Of a stretch of 64,000 nt of DNA, positions 1-8,748 are shown piece after piece. The DNA comes from an uncultured Mailhella sp. (GTDB lineage Bacteria > Desulfobacterota > Desulfovibrionia > Desulfovibrionales > Desulfovibrionaceae): positions 62,001-126,000 of the forward strand of contig CAJJMX010000001.1 of the NCBI GenBank assembly GCA_905192935.1, given 5' to 3'. Position 1 is the first letter of the stretch. Each line of letters opens with the position of its first letter. Position numbers and translations under genes: made by a program. A model generated the notes under the pieces. The model was not told the DNA's origin and made no database searches. It saw only the letters and a program-made list of their open reading frames with translations.

Positions 1-1
1 C

Positions 2-106
2 GGCGAGGCCTTCGGCGATCCGCACTGCATCCGTCTTTCCTACGCCGTTGCCGACGACGTTCTCATGGATGCCCTGCAGCGCATAAAGAAAGCCCTGTAC
101 GACTGA
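2..106 (+). CDS. C-terminal end of a class I aminotransferase (partial)
   Basis: The window opens inside a reading frame that ends with TGA at 104-106. The last 34 residues read GEAFGDPHCIRLSYAVADD and then a short amphipathic helix, DALQRIKKALYD. A G-x-x-F-G-x-x-x-x-x-R-L-S-Y-A pattern is the C-terminal signature of fold-type I PLP aminotransferases of the aspartate aminotransferase group; its Arg binds the substrate carboxylate. Only the tail is visible, so the amino acid substrate cannot be stated. Confidence 0.7.
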   Translation, partial: GEAFGDPHCIRLSYAVADDVLMDALQRIKKALYD

Positions 107-112
107 TGAAGA

Positions 113-144
113 CCGTTCCCTGCCCCGAAAGGGACAGGGAACGG
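113..144 (+). terminator. Hairpin after the aminotransferase gene
   Basis: Arms CCGTTCCCTG (113-122) and CAGGGAACGG (135-144) are fully complementary, and the CCC/GGG inside can lengthen the stem around a GAAA loop. There is no T-run afterwards, so it may be a Rho-independent-like terminator of modest strength or an mRNA 3'-end stabiliser. Confidence 0.5.
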
Positions 145-178
145 CCGAACCTGTCGGAACTTCATACTTGAAGATACG

Positions 179-1534
179 TTGCTCAAAACCTCTTTCCCGG
201 ATGGTACGTTTATGACTCAGGCGAAACTTGATTGGGCTCATGCTTGGCTCGGCGGCGTTGCCGACCGTCCTTCCGACGACACCCGCTTCATCGAGAAGCT
301 GAAGCAGGAACTGCCGGTACTTCCCTTCCTGGCGCTTCCCTTTGCGGAAGACCTCATTCATCAGCTTGAAATCCATGAAGAATTTCTGAGAAGCTTCAAG
401 CATATGCTGCTGCTCGGCATCGGCGGCTCGGCGCTCGGTCCCCGCGCGCTCCAGCGTGCCTTCGCCCCCGGGCAGGACCGTCCCAACCATGACGGCCCGA
501 GTCTCTGGATCGCCGACAACGTGCATCCCGAATGGCTCCAGGAACATCTGGACAAGCTCGTGCCCGAGGATACGCTGGTGGTCGTGGTCAGCAAGTCCGG
601 CGGTACCATCGAGACCATCGCGCAGTATCTCATCGTTCTGCCCTGGCTGCAGGCAAAGCTCCCCGGAACCTGGCAGGAACATCTTTTCGTGGTGACCGAC
701 GCCAACAAGGGCTTTTTGCGCGACGAGGTGGACAAGTACGCCCTGCGCTCCCTGCCCGTGCCCGACAACCTCGGCGGCCGCTACTCCGTACTTTCCGCCG
801 TAGGCATGGTTCCTGCGGTGTTCCTCGGCATGGACTGGAAGGGACTCATTCAGGGCGCCATTTCCGTGGGCCGTCCGCTGGCGGAAAACCCCGACACGCT
901 CCTTGACCACCCCGCATGGAAACTCGCCCGCTGGGCATGGCAGATGTCCGAGGCCGGCAAGAGTCAGATCATCTACTTCTGCTACATCCCCGCCTGGTCC
1001 ACCTTCGGCCCCTGGTTCTGCCAGCTCTGGGCCGAGAGCCTCGGCAAGGACGGCAAGGGCACCATGCCCATTCCCGCCACCGGCGTGACCGATCAGCACT
1101 CCCTGCTGCAGATGTTCCTCGACGGCCCCAAGGACAAGATCTGCCTTTTCGTCAGCACGCCCGCCAACAAGACGCTTCTGCCCATGCCCACCAAGCTGCC
1201 CGAGCAGTGGCAGTATCTGAAGGGCCATACCTTCGGCGACATCCTCGACGCCGAAACCCTGGCCACGCGCGCCACGCTGGCCCAGAAGGACGTTCCCGTC
1301 GTGCATCTCGACATGCCCGACGAAAGCGCCTTCTCCGCAGGCAAGATGATGATGCTGCTTGAGGCCGCCACCATCTTCACCGGCTGGCTCATGGGCATCA
1401 ACCCCGTGGATCAGCCCGCCGTGGAAAACGGAAAGAAGCTGGCCCGTGCCCGTCTCGGCATGCCCGGCTCCGAGGAAGATGCGGCCAGACTGGCCCTGTT
1501 CACCGCCATTCCGTCGCAGACCATGGACTTCTAG
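179..1534 (+). CDS. pgi: Glucose-6-phosphate isomerase
   Basis: Cytosolic glycolytic and gluconeogenic enzyme that interconverts glucose-6-phosphate and fructose-6-phosphate. The protein is about 450 residues, the short bacterial PGI length. It has the sugar-phosphate-isomerase pattern: GIGGSALGPRAL near residue 81, VVSKSGGTIET near 136 and the GGRYSVLSAVG block near 200, which carry the phosphate-binding and catalytic region of SIS-fold isomerases. The C-terminal half keeps the conserved DQHSLLQMFLDGP stretch. The frame opens at a TTG (179). An in-frame ATG at 212 (MTQAKLDWAH) would remove 11 residues and is about equally plausible, because neither start has a strong Shine-Dalgarno. It stands alone between two hairpin terminators. 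Confidence 0.95.
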   Translation: MLKTSFPDGTFMTQAKLDWAHAWLGGVADRPSDDTRFIEKLKQELPVLPFLALPFAEDLIHQLEIHEEFLRSFKHMLLLGIGGSALGPRALQRAFAPGQDRPNHDGPSLWIADNVHPEWLQEHLDKLVPEDTLVVVVSKSGGTIETIAQYLIVLPWLQAKLPGTWQEHLFVVTDANKGFLRDEVDKYALRSLPVPDNLGGRYSVLSAVGMVPAVFLGMDWKGLIQGAISVGRPLAENPDTLLDHPAWKLARWAWQMSEAGKSQIIYFCYIPAWSTFGPWFCQLWAESLGKDGKGTMPIPATGVTDQHSLLQMFLDGPKDKICLFVSTPANKTLLPMPTKLPEQWQYLKGHTFGDILDAETLATRATLAQKDVPVVHLDMPDESAFSAGKMMMLLEAATIFTGWLMGINPVDQPAVENGKKLARARLGMPGSEEDAARLALFTAIPSQTMDF

Positions 1535-1627
1535 CCCGAACCGGGGCGGCGGCCGCATGACCGTCCCCGCCCCATGACAAACCATGGTCTTCTTCTCTCA
1601 GGCAGGAAGACACCGCGACCCGATTCC

Positions 1628-1657
1628 AGGAGGGGGAGGCTCTACCTCCCCCTCCTT
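1628..1657 (+). terminator. Strong hairpin after pgi
   Basis: Arms AGGAGGGGGAGG (1628-1639) and CCTCCCCCTCCT (1645-1656) form a perfect 12-bp stem with a 5-nt loop. The T-tract is short (TTCC). It lies between pgi and the two-component operon and probably separates their transcripts. Confidence 0.6.
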
Positions 1658-1703
1658 CCATCAGTAACATCCTGTCGATATTCATATTTTTGAAGGAATT
1701 TCC

Positions 1704-3185
1704 ATGGATGACGCAAGTCAGAACAGCGCAGAAAACAAGCTGCCGTTCAATCTGGCCAAGTTCTTTTCCTATATCTCGCTGGTGCTGATACTCATTTCCA
1801 GCGTCATCCTCACGCTTTTTATCGGCAGCACCATGAACCGCTCCATGCTGGAAAGCCAGGAGGAGTACGCCCTGCTGCTTGCGGACAACATCAACCGCCA
1901 GATCTTCCGCAAGTTCACGCTGCCCGTCACCTATGCCTCGGGCCGTGTGGCGCTTTCCAACCCTGCCCAGTACAAGCTGCTCGACGAAGTCATACAGTCT
2001 CAGCTGCACGGACTTCAGCTGGAAAGCGTACGCCTTTTCGACGACCACTATACCATCCTCTATTCCACGGATCCCAAGGAAGTGCGTCGCACCGACATGT
2101 ATACGGCGGGCATACCGCTGGTGTTCGAGGGCAAGCCCCATCACTTCGACGTGATCTCGGCCATTCCCTACGCGCAGGCGCTCATCACGCCGCATCTGGA
2201 AAAGGGAACCTTTCTGCTGCGCACCATATTTCCGCTCACCGTGGACGCCGACTTTCAGGGTCTCAGGCTGCACGGACAGCCCGTGCCCGTTCTCGGCGTG
2301 CTGGAAATCGTGCAGGACATGACCCCTCAGTACCGGGGCACCATACGCTCGCAGTGGCTCATCATCACGGGCTTTCTCATTTCCACGCTCATACTCTTTT
2401 TCCTGCTGCACTTCGTGGCCCGCAAGGCCGAGTACACCCTGAGCCGCCGCATGGCCATGAACCGTCAGCTGGAAGCCCAGCTTCATCAGGCGGAAAAGCT
2501 GGCCAGCATGGGCCGCATGGTGGCTTCCATCGCCCATGAGATCAGGAATCCTCTGGGCATCATCCGTTCAAGCTCGGAGTTTCTCATCCGACGTCACAAA
2601 ACCGAAGACGCCACCACACAGGCCATGCTGTCCGCCATTTACGACGAATCCTGCCGTCTCGGCACCACCGTGAACGACTTTCTGGACTACGCCCGTCCGC
2701 GTCAGCCGAGACAGGATTCGGTCAATCTTCAGGACATCATCAACAAGGCCATGGCCTTCCTCGGCGGAGAATTTCAACGTCAGGGCGTGGAGGTGCACAT
2801 CAACATCGCGCCCGGCACCGTCGTTCTCGGCGACGCCGACCTTCTTTACCGCGCCTTCTACAACATTCTCGCCAACGCGCAGCAGGCCATGCAGGGCAAG
2901 GGAGAAATATTCATCGACAGCGTACAGCTTGCCGACGGACGGACCGGTCTTACCTTCAGGGATACGGGCCCCGGCTTCAGCGAAGACTCGCTTTCCAAGG
3001 CCATGGACCCGTTCTTCACCACCAAGGACAACGGCACCGGTCTCGGTCTGCCCATCGTGCAGGCCATCATCGACTCCCACGGCGGCAGCATGAAGCTGGC
3101 CAACGCCCCGCAGGGCGGCGCCCTCATAACCATAAGCTTCCCCACGCGACAGCCGACGGAAGAACAAGGAAAAAACCATGAGTGA
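1704..3185 (+). CDS. Membrane sensor histidine kinase (NtrB/ZraS-like)
   Basis: Autophosphorylating sensor for the response regulator encoded immediately downstream. Two membrane segments, about residues 20-42 and 218-239, enclose a periplasmic sensor region of about 175 residues with no recognised fold. A short linker leads to the dimerisation/phosphoacceptor helix, with His278 in IAHEIRNPLG. The ATPase domain shows the N-box NILANAQQA, G1 box DTGPGF and G2 box GTGLGLP. A GAAGGAA ribosome site stands just before ATG 1704. The gene overlaps the regulator by 8 bases, which implies translational coupling. The H-E-I-R-N-P-L form is typical of kinases paired with sigma-54 regulators. The signal sensed is unknown. 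Confidence 0.93.
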   Translation: MDDASQNSAENKLPFNLAKFFSYISLVLILISSVILTLFIGSTMNRSMLESQEEYALLLADNINRQIFRKFTLPVTYASGRVALSNPAQYKLLDEVIQSQLHGLQLESVRLFDDHYTILYSTDPKEVRRTDMYTAGIPLVFEGKPHHFDVISAIPYAQALITPHLEKGTFLLRTIFPLTVDADFQGLRLHGQPVPVLGVLEIVQDMTPQYRGTIRSQWLIITGFLISTLILFFLLHFVARKAEYTLSRRMAMNRQLEAQLHQAEKLASMGRMVASIAHEIRNPLGIIRSSSEFLIRRHKTEDATTQAMLSAIYDESCRLGTTVNDFLDYARPRQPRQDSVNLQDIINKAMAFLGGEFQRQGVEVHINIAPGTVVLGDADLLYRAFYNILANAQQAMQGKGEIFIDSVQLADGRTGLTFRDTGPGFSEDSLSKAMDPFFTTKDNGTGLGLPIVQAIIDSHGGSMKLANAPQGGALITISFPTRQPTEEQGKNHE

Positions 3186-4557
3186 CATATCCCATATTCT
3201 CGTCATCGACGATGAGAAGAACTATCTCATCGTCATGGAAGCTCTGCTCAAGGACGCCGGATACGAGGTGACGGCCCTCAACGATCCGGAAATGGCACTG
3301 CACTTCCTGGATGAATCCGAAGTCGACGTGGTCATCACCGACATGAAGATGCCGAAGCTCTCCGGCAAGGAGGTGCTCCAGCGCATCAAGAAATCCTGGC
3401 CCGACCTGCCCGTGCTCATCATGACGGCCTTCGGCAGCATCGAAAACGCCGTGGAAGCCATGCGCTACGGCGCCTTCGACTACATCACCAAGCCCTTTGC
3501 CAACGACGAGCTGCTGCTCTCCGTACACAACGCCGTGGAGCTTTCCAAGGCCCACCGTCAGTACAAGCTGCTCCAGGAATCTCTGGAGGAGCGCTACCGT
3601 ACCCATCACATCATCGGCAAGTCCAAGGCCATCAGAAATACGCTCTCCATCGTGGACAGAGTGGCCGTCAGCCGTTCCACGGTGCTCATCACCGGCGAAT
3701 CCGGCACGGGCAAGGAGCTCGTGGCCAGAGCCATCCATTTCAGCTCTCCGCGCAAGGAAGGCCCCTTCGTTTCGGTCAACTGCATGGCCTTCAACTCCGG
3801 CGTGCTGGAAAGCGAGCTCTTCGGTCATGAGAAAGGATCCTTCACCGGAGCCGTGGCCACGCGCCGCGGCCGCTTCGAACAGGCGGATCACGGCACGCTT
3901 TTTCTGGACGAAGTGGGCGAACTCAGCATGGATCTTCAGGTCAAGCTGCTGCGCGTGCTTCAGGAACGCGTGTTCGAGCGCGTAGGCGGCACCGAACCCA
4001 TCAGCGTGGATATCCGCGTAGTGGCCGCCACGAACCGGGACCTTTCCAAGATGGTGGAGGAAGGCACCTTCCGCGAAGACCTGTTCTACCGTCTCAACGT
4101 GGTGCAGATCCACATTCCGCCGCTGCGCGAGCGCAGAGAGGACATTCCCCTGCTCATCGCCCACTTCACGGAAAAGATCGCCGAAGACAACGGCATTCCC
4201 ACCAAGAGCTTCAGCCCCGAGGCTCAGAACTACCTTACCGGCTACGACTGGCCCGGCAACATCCGCCAGCTTCAGAACGTGCTCGAGGGCTGCATGGTCA
4301 TGGTCCCCGGTCCCGTCATCGGCGTGGAAGACCTGCCGCCGGAAATACGCGGCGAGGAATCGCAGTTCAAGAGCGCCGTGGACCTGCTGCCCGTGGAGCT
4401 CAACCTGGCCGATACTCTGGACAAGATAGAAGCCGCGCTCATCAAGCGCGCCCTCGTGCGTGCCGACTTCGTGCAGGCCCATGCCGCGGAACTGCTCGGC
4501 ATATCCCGCAGCCTCATGCAGTACAAGCTGAAAAAGTACAACATTACCGGACATTGA
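3178..4557 (+). CDS. Sigma-54-dependent response regulator (NtrC/ZraR/AtoC type)
   Basis: Two-component activator of sigma-54 promoters, 459 residues in three parts. The receiver domain (1-120) has acidic D11/D12, phosphoacceptor D55 in ITDMKMPK, T83 and K105. The AAA+ domain (about 145-385) has Walker A GESGTGKE at 173-180 and a Walker B-like LFLDEVGEL. A Fis-type helix-turn-helix lies at the C terminus (AAELLGISRSLMQYKLKKY). The loop that contacts sigma-54, usually GAFTGA, reads GSFTGA at 220-225. It is co-transcribed with the upstream kinase and followed by a strong terminator. Its target promoters are not evident here: no -24/-12 element was found close by. Confidence 0.95.
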   Translation: MSDISHILVIDDEKNYLIVMEALLKDAGYEVTALNDPEMALHFLDESEVDVVITDMKMPKLSGKEVLQRIKKSWPDLPVLIMTAFGSIENAVEAMRYGAFDYITKPFANDELLLSVHNAVELSKAHRQYKLLQESLEERYRTHHIIGKSKAIRNTLSIVDRVAVSRSTVLITGESGTGKELVARAIHFSSPRKEGPFVSVNCMAFNSGVLESELFGHEKGSFTGAVATRRGRFEQADHGTLFLDEVGELSMDLQVKLLRVLQERVFERVGGTEPISVDIRVVAATNRDLSKMVEEGTFREDLFYRLNVVQIHIPPLRERREDIPLLIAHFTEKIAEDNGIPTKSFSPEAQNYLTGYDWPGNIRQLQNVLEGCMVMVPGPVIGVEDLPPEIRGEESQFKSAVDLLPVELNLADTLDKIEAALIKRALVRADFVQAHAAELLGISRSLMQYKLKKYNITGH

Positions 4558-4641
4558 TGCAGAAACGACAAGGAGAGGAACAGACTTCGGGCCGTCCGTG
4601 CCGGGACGGCATGTTTCTCTCCTGAACGCCACATCTCACAG

Positions 4642-4671
4642 GGAGCGGACCGCGTGTCCGCTCCTTTTTTT
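4642..4671 (+). terminator. Intrinsic terminator of the two-component operon
   Basis: A perfect 9-bp stem GGAGCGGAC/GTCCGCTCC with a 5-nt loop is followed by seven Ts (4665-4671). It is the classical Rho-independent form, 85 bases after the response-regulator stop. Confidence 0.92.
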
Positions 4672-5101
4672 GCGTCCTCGCCCTCCCGCCTCCTGCCGCA
4701 GAGCGAAGCGAGCTTCCAGCCGCAAGGCACCGGAAGCCATGCCTCCTTCCGAGAGGCGGCAAAGCCGTCGCCGCAGGCACCGGACGAAAAGACTTTCCGT
4801 CCATGATGCCTTCCGGGACCGCTCCGCGCGCATGATGAAGTCTCGAGCAACGGAACCGGGAAGGGGTTCATAAACATGGAGCTCTGCGCGCATGCTGAAG
4901 TCTCTCCTCAAGGCCCTCATGCCGCGACGCCGACTTTGCGCAGGGAACGCGGTTGCCGGCTCGAGTTCGCCGCCTTGCGACATATGCAGCAGTATGCCTC
5001 CCGGAGGCTGTACTCTCGAGCGCGCCACAAAAAAAATAATGATTTCAGACTGAACTTCGTTCCTGCGCAAAAAAGAGCCCCTGCCGGTCTCGGCGCTGAA
5101 G
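4672..5101 (+). other. Gene-free segment before parA
   Basis: No reading frame here resembles a known protein or has a convincing ribosome site. The segment holds an imperfect 24-base direct repeat at 4821 and 4881, and an A-rich patch around 5029-5042. I saw no DnaA boxes, tRNA or AT-rich unwinding region that would mark it as oriC. Its right end runs into the parS pair and the parA leader. Confidence 0.5.
4821..4904 (+). repeat. Two 24-base near-identical direct repeats exactly 60 bases apart
   Basis: The copies at 4821-4844 and 4881-4904 share GCTCnGCGCGCATGnTGAAG followed by TCTC, differing at two positions only (C/T and A/C). The exact 60-base period and the position just upstream of parS could mean protein-binding sites or a decayed tandem duplication. 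No function is known. Confidence 0.55.
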
Positions 5102-5121
5102 AGTGTTTCACGTGAAACACT
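5102..5121 (+). other. parS centromere site 1
   Basis: The core TGTTTCACGTGAAACA at 5104-5119 is a perfect 16-base palindrome equal to the widely conserved chromosomal parS consensus bound by ParB. Here the symmetry extends to 20 bases, beginning AGTG and ending CACT. It is a nucleation site for ParB loading and origin segregation. Confidence 0.95.
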
Positions 5122-5140
5122 GCCGAATCTCCGCTCCTGT

Positions 5141-5156
5141 TGTTTCACGTGAAACA
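5141..5156 (+). other. parS centromere site 2
   Basis: A second perfect TGTTTCACGTGAAACA lies 37 bases after the first, with no extended flanking symmetry. It sits 63 bases before the parA start, so ParB spreading from it could also repress parA-parB. Location next to parAB is common for bacterial parS and implies that the replication origin is not far away. Confidence 0.95.
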
Positions 5157-5219
5157 CTCCTTGCATTTACCCATGCCAGCGTTTATGTAAAAAAAGAATT
5201 CGGGAAAGGAGCTTGAACC

Positions 5220-5990
5220 TTGGCAAGAATCATTGCTGTTGCCAACCAGAAGGGCGGCGTGGGAAAAACAACCACCTCCGTCAATCTTTCCGCCTCTCTG
5301 GCCATCATGGAAAATCGTGTATTACTGGTCGATTGCGACCCTCAGGCGAACTCCACGAGCTCGCTCGGCTTCGATCAGCAGAATCTTTCGCGCAATCTCT
5401 ACACGGCGCTCTGCGGCACATCCTCTCTGGAAGAAACGCTGCTTCCCACGGCAACGCCCTATCTCACCCTGCTGCCTTCCTCCACGGACCTCGTGGGCAT
5501 TGAAATAGAGCTCGTGGACAAAATGGCCAGGGAATTCTATCTCGCCGATCTTCTCGGACAGGTGGCCGACAACTACGACTACATCATCATCGACTGCCCG
5601 CCCTCTCTCGGCCTCATCACCATCAACACCCTGTGCGCCGCCCACGAGATTCTTATTCCTCTTCAATGCGAATTCTTCGCCCTGGAAGGCATCGTCAAAC
5701 TGCTGCATACCTATGAGCAGGTACGCAAGCGCCTCAACAAGGAACTCAAGATCCTGGGCGTTCTGCTCACCATGTACGATTCGCGCAACAAGCTGGCCCG
5801 TCAGGTGAAGGCGGAAGCGGAACGCTGCTTTCCCAAGCACATGTTCCAGATCGTCATTCCCCGCAACGTGCGGCTGTCCGAAGCCCCCAGCTACGGCAAG
5901 TCCATCCTTCACTACGACATCAAGTCCAAGGGCGCGGAAGCCTATCTTGCACTGGCACGCGAGGTCGTGCACAAGACCGCTCAGCCGTAG
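5220..5990 (+). CDS. parA: Chromosome-partitioning ATPase ParA/Soj
   Basis: Deviant-Walker ATPase that binds nucleoid DNA and moves ParB-parS complexes during origin segregation. The 256 residues are a typical Soj length. The deviant Walker A is KGGVGKTT at residues 11-18, the A' motif is near VDCDPQANSTSSLG, and Walker B is IIIDCPPSLG. The start is a TTG preceded by AAAGGAG at a good distance; no ATG or GTG nearby would keep the intact N terminus MARIIAVANQKGG. It is followed by parB after 161 bases and preceded by two parS sites, the usual arrangement. Confidence 0.97.
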   Translation: MARIIAVANQKGGVGKTTTSVNLSASLAIMENRVLLVDCDPQANSTSSLGFDQQNLSRNLYTALCGTSSLEETLLPTATPYLTLLPSSTDLVGIEIELVDKMAREFYLADLLGQVADNYDYIIIDCPPSLGLITINTLCAAHEILIPLQCEFFALEGIVKLLHTYEQVRKRLNKELKILGVLLTMYDSRNKLARQVKAEAERCFPKHMFQIVIPRNVRLSEAPSYGKSILHYDIKSKGAEAYLALAREVVHKTAQP

Positions 5991-6151
5991 GGCGGCAGGC
6001 GGTCCACACCGCTCGCCCGTCTCCGGGCGTCTGAAAAGACGGCATAGAGCCGGCGGCGAACGGTATTTTCAGGAAAACGCTCCTTCGTATTAAAACTCTT
6101 TTTCCGTCCTCCGCAGGCCGGCACAAAACACCTGCGATGCATGGAGGTTGC

Positions 6152-7066
6152 ATGAATATCCCTGAACGCGGACTCGGACGCGGACTCAGCTCTCTGCTCA
6201 GCTCCGCCGCAGAAAGCAGCAGTGAGGAACCCAGAAAACTGGCCCTCACGCAGCTTGTTCCCGGCAAGCATCAGCCCCGGAAGGTCTTTGACGGCAACGC
6301 TCTCAGCGAACTTGCGGTATCCATAAAAAATCAGGGCGTCATTCAGCCTTTGCTGGTCCGTCTTCTTCCCGGAATGCCCCAGAGATACGAAATCGTGGCC
6401 GGAGAAAGACGCTGGCGTGCGGCCCGCATGGCAGGGCTGACGGAAGTTCCCGTCATCGTCACGGAATATACCGACAAGGAAGCCATGACCGTGGCGCTCG
6501 TGGAAAATCTCCAGCGCGAGGACCTCAATCCCATGGAAGAGGCCGAGGCCCTGCAGGCCCTCAAGGAAGCCCATGGGCTGAGTCAGGAAGCTCTTGCGGA
6601 GCAGCTCGGCAAAAGCCGGTCCGCCGTCGCCAATGCGCTTCGCCTGCTCCAGCTCTCAGCCGCCATGCAGGACTCTCTGGCCCGCGGCGACATCAGCGCA
6701 GGTCATGCCCGCGCCCTGCTCTCCGTCAGCGACGAAAAGCTCCGTGAAAAGCTTCATGCCGCCGTCATGCAGCATCATCTTTCCGTCCGCGAGACCGAAT
6801 CCGCCGCCGATACCTGCAAGCGTACCGGCAGGCTTCCGGAAAAGCTTCTGCCCGCAGCGCACTCCTCTCCCCGCCCCGCAAGGACGGCCAAGCCGCAGAT
6901 GATAAAGGACCTGCAGGCCCTTCTGCGCAAAAACAGCGGCACAAAAGCCACCATCAGCGGCAACGAAAAACAGGGACGCATACAGATCCCCTACACAAGC
7001 TCCGAGGAACTCGCCAGAATCCTTACACTTCTCGGCCTGGGTGGAGACAACGTCCCCAAAGACTGA
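6152..7066 (+). CDS. parB: Chromosome-partitioning protein ParB/Spo0J
   Basis: CTP-dependent DNA clamp that loads at parS. In the 304-residue protein the N terminus carries a ParA-stimulating basic segment (RGLGRGLSSLL). The CTP-binding fold has GERRWRA at 84-90 and ENLQREDLNPMEEA at 118-131. A helix-turn-helix (about 143-165) recognises parS, and the C terminus dimerises. I chose ATG 6152 over the in-frame ATG 6137 because a perfect GGAGG (6143-6147) sits four bases before 6152. The cognate sites are at 5104 and 5141. Confidence 0.96.
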   Translation: MNIPERGLGRGLSSLLSSAAESSSEEPRKLALTQLVPGKHQPRKVFDGNALSELAVSIKNQGVIQPLLVRLLPGMPQRYEIVAGERRWRAARMAGLTEVPVIVTEYTDKEAMTVALVENLQREDLNPMEEAEALQALKEAHGLSQEALAEQLGKSRSAVANALRLLQLSAAMQDSLARGDISAGHARALLSVSDEKLREKLHAAVMQHHLSVRETESAADTCKRTGRLPEKLLPAAHSSPRPARTAKPQMIKDLQALLRKNSGTKATISGNEKQGRIQIPYTSSEELARILTLLGLGGDNVPKD

Positions 7067-7130
7067 GGACAGGATCGCAGCATCTCAGGAAGCGCTCGGG
7101 CAAGCGCCCCCTTCGGCGCTCCTGCCCATG

Positions 7131-7156
7131 AAAAAGGCCGCGAGTCCATCGCGGCC
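7131..7156 (-). terminator. Intrinsic terminator downstream of rsmB
   Basis: On the minus strand the stem GGCCGCGA/TCGCGGCC with a 5-nt loop is followed by TTTTT (complement of A7131-7135). It sits about 70 bases after the rsmB stop and may also end parB transcripts from the other side, though without a good T-run there. Confidence 0.8.
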
Positions 7157-7228
7157 TGAATAATTCCCGTACCCTCCAAGAAAGCCGTGCCGCTTTCCGG
7201 AAGCCCCTCCCCGTCCGCGAAGGACGAC

Positions 7229-8632
7229 TCAGCCCTCCTTTCGGAGAACGGCCAGAAACAGCGCATCCTGCCCCGGAAACAGAGGAAGAAAACTCCTCTG
7301 CTCCTCAAGACGGCAGACGCCGCCCTTTTTCTCCAGAAAACGGGAAATCTGTCCCTCATTTTCCTCACGGTTCAGAGCGCACGTCACATAGAACAGCGCC
7401 CCTCCGGGCAAAAGATTCTCCCAGGCGTGTTCCAGAATATCGGCCTGAACACGCACGGCTTCGTCGAGACGCTCCGGAGAGAGACGCAGACGAAGCTCGG
7501 CATTTCTGGCCAGCGTTCCTGTGCCGCTGCATGGAACATCCAATAATATCAATGGGAAAGATTCCTTTATATCCTGAGCGGGACCGCAGTGCAGCCTGGG
7601 CCACGGCAGTCCGAGGCGCAAAAGAGAGCCTTTGAGCTCCTCCAGCCGAAAATCGGCCGGTTCACCGGCAAGCTCCACGTGCACACCCTTTTCAAGAAGC
7701 GCCGCTGTCTTGCCGCCGCGGCCGCAGCAGGCGTCCCACAAAGGTGCTTCGGCAAGCGACGGCCTCTCCTGAATCCATGAGGCCAGAAACTCGGCGACAA
7801 GCTGAGAGGACGCGCCCTGGCGCGTCAGATTGCCCTGCTTTTCAAAGGTCTCCAGCAGTTTCTGCTCCTTTGCCGCTTCAGGCCGGCGTCTGTCCAGTCC
7901 CTGCGCGGAAAAGCCTCCCCTGCCCACGGGGGCGTATCCGCGCTCCAGCCAGTGCTGAACAAGCATCTCACCCCAGACTCTGGAAAGATTCGCCCGCCAG
8001 CACGGCGCAGGGTGCGCCAGAGTATCGGCCGCCAGAGCACAGGCTTTTTCCCGGCCGTACTGCCCTTCCCACATGGCGGTCAGCCAAAGAGGCAGCGAGG
8101 CGGCCAGCGCCATGCCCCCGGCGTCGAGAGAGGCGCTTCTCAGCTGCCCTTCCCGTTCACAGAGTTCGGCAAGAAGCCTGTCATGCTCCCTGTCGACGGC
8201 ACGAAGCACGCCGTTCACCAGTCCGCCCAGCCCCTGTCCGAAGCGCCGTCTTGCCAGATTGACCAGTTCGTTCACCGTGGCCCGGGCAGGGATGCCGTCC
8301 ATGAACAGGATCTCATACGCCCCGAGACGAAGGAGCATGCGCACCTGAAAGGAAAGCGCCTCCGGCTTTTTCAGAAAACCCGCAAGAGCCGCATCCAGCG
8401 CGGCATGGCGGCGCAGCACCCCGTACACAAGTTCGGAAAGCAGCGCGGCGTCCCGCCCTTCCATGGACGAAGACTGCACGAGCCTGGCAAGCAGGACCGG
8501 CAACGGCGTCGAATCCTCCGGATGCCGGAAAAGCTGATGCAGAATATCCAGAGCTCCCTTCCGGGCGCCGGAGACGGTTTTATTCTGAGGCGTTTTTTTT
8601 TCTTTTTCGACCATTGATTCATGCTTCGGCAC
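7229..8632 (-). CDS. rsmB: 16S rRNA (cytosine-967 C5)-methyltransferase RsmB
   Basis: SAM-dependent rRNA m5C methyltransferase of the Sun/RsmB family, about 467 residues. The N-terminal third (about 20-150) is the NusB-like helical domain, with the LLRLGAYEILFMDGIPARATVNE type of sequence. The catalytic Rossmann domain has the SAM loop DACCGRGGKTAALLE, the DVPCSGTGTL catalytic motif and a second catalytic Cys in VTCALNREENEG. The frame opens at GTG 8632, preceded by AAGGCG; an ATG seven codons in (8614) is the alternative. It follows fmt by about 116 bases and probably shares its transcript. Confidence 0.94.
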   Translation of the reverse strand: MPKHESMVEKEKKTPQNKTVSGARKGALDILHQLFRHPEDSTPLPVLLARLVQSSSMEGRDAALLSELVYGVLRRHAALDAALAGFLKKPEALSFQVRMLLRLGAYEILFMDGIPARATVNELVNLARRRFGQGLGGLVNGVLRAVDREHDRLLAELCEREGQLRSASLDAGGMALAASLPLWLTAMWEGQYGREKACALAADTLAHPAPCWRANLSRVWGEMLVQHWLERGYAPVGRGGFSAQGLDRRRPEAAKEQKLLETFEKQGNLTRQGASSQLVAEFLASWIQERPSLAEAPLWDACCGRGGKTAALLEKGVHVELAGEPADFRLEELKGSLLRLGLPWPRLHCGPAQDIKESFPLILLDVPCSGTGTLARNAELRLRLSPERLDEAVRVQADILEHAWENLLPGGALFYVTCALNREENEGQISRFLEKKGGVCRLEEQRSFLPLFPGQDALFLAVLRKEG

Positions 8633-8748
8633 TTTCGCGCCTTAAAAAGGATTCTGGAGCGTTTTCCCGTTTTTTTGGGAAAGACATTCCGTCACTGCGG
8701 AGTCGGAAAACAGTTTTTTCCTTCACGCAGATCTTTCCTGGCCGACGG

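Noticed and set aside
4672..5219. Possible replication origin next to parS
   Set aside because: No DnaA boxes, AT-rich unwinding element or dnaA/dnaN gene; the origin is probably near but not here.
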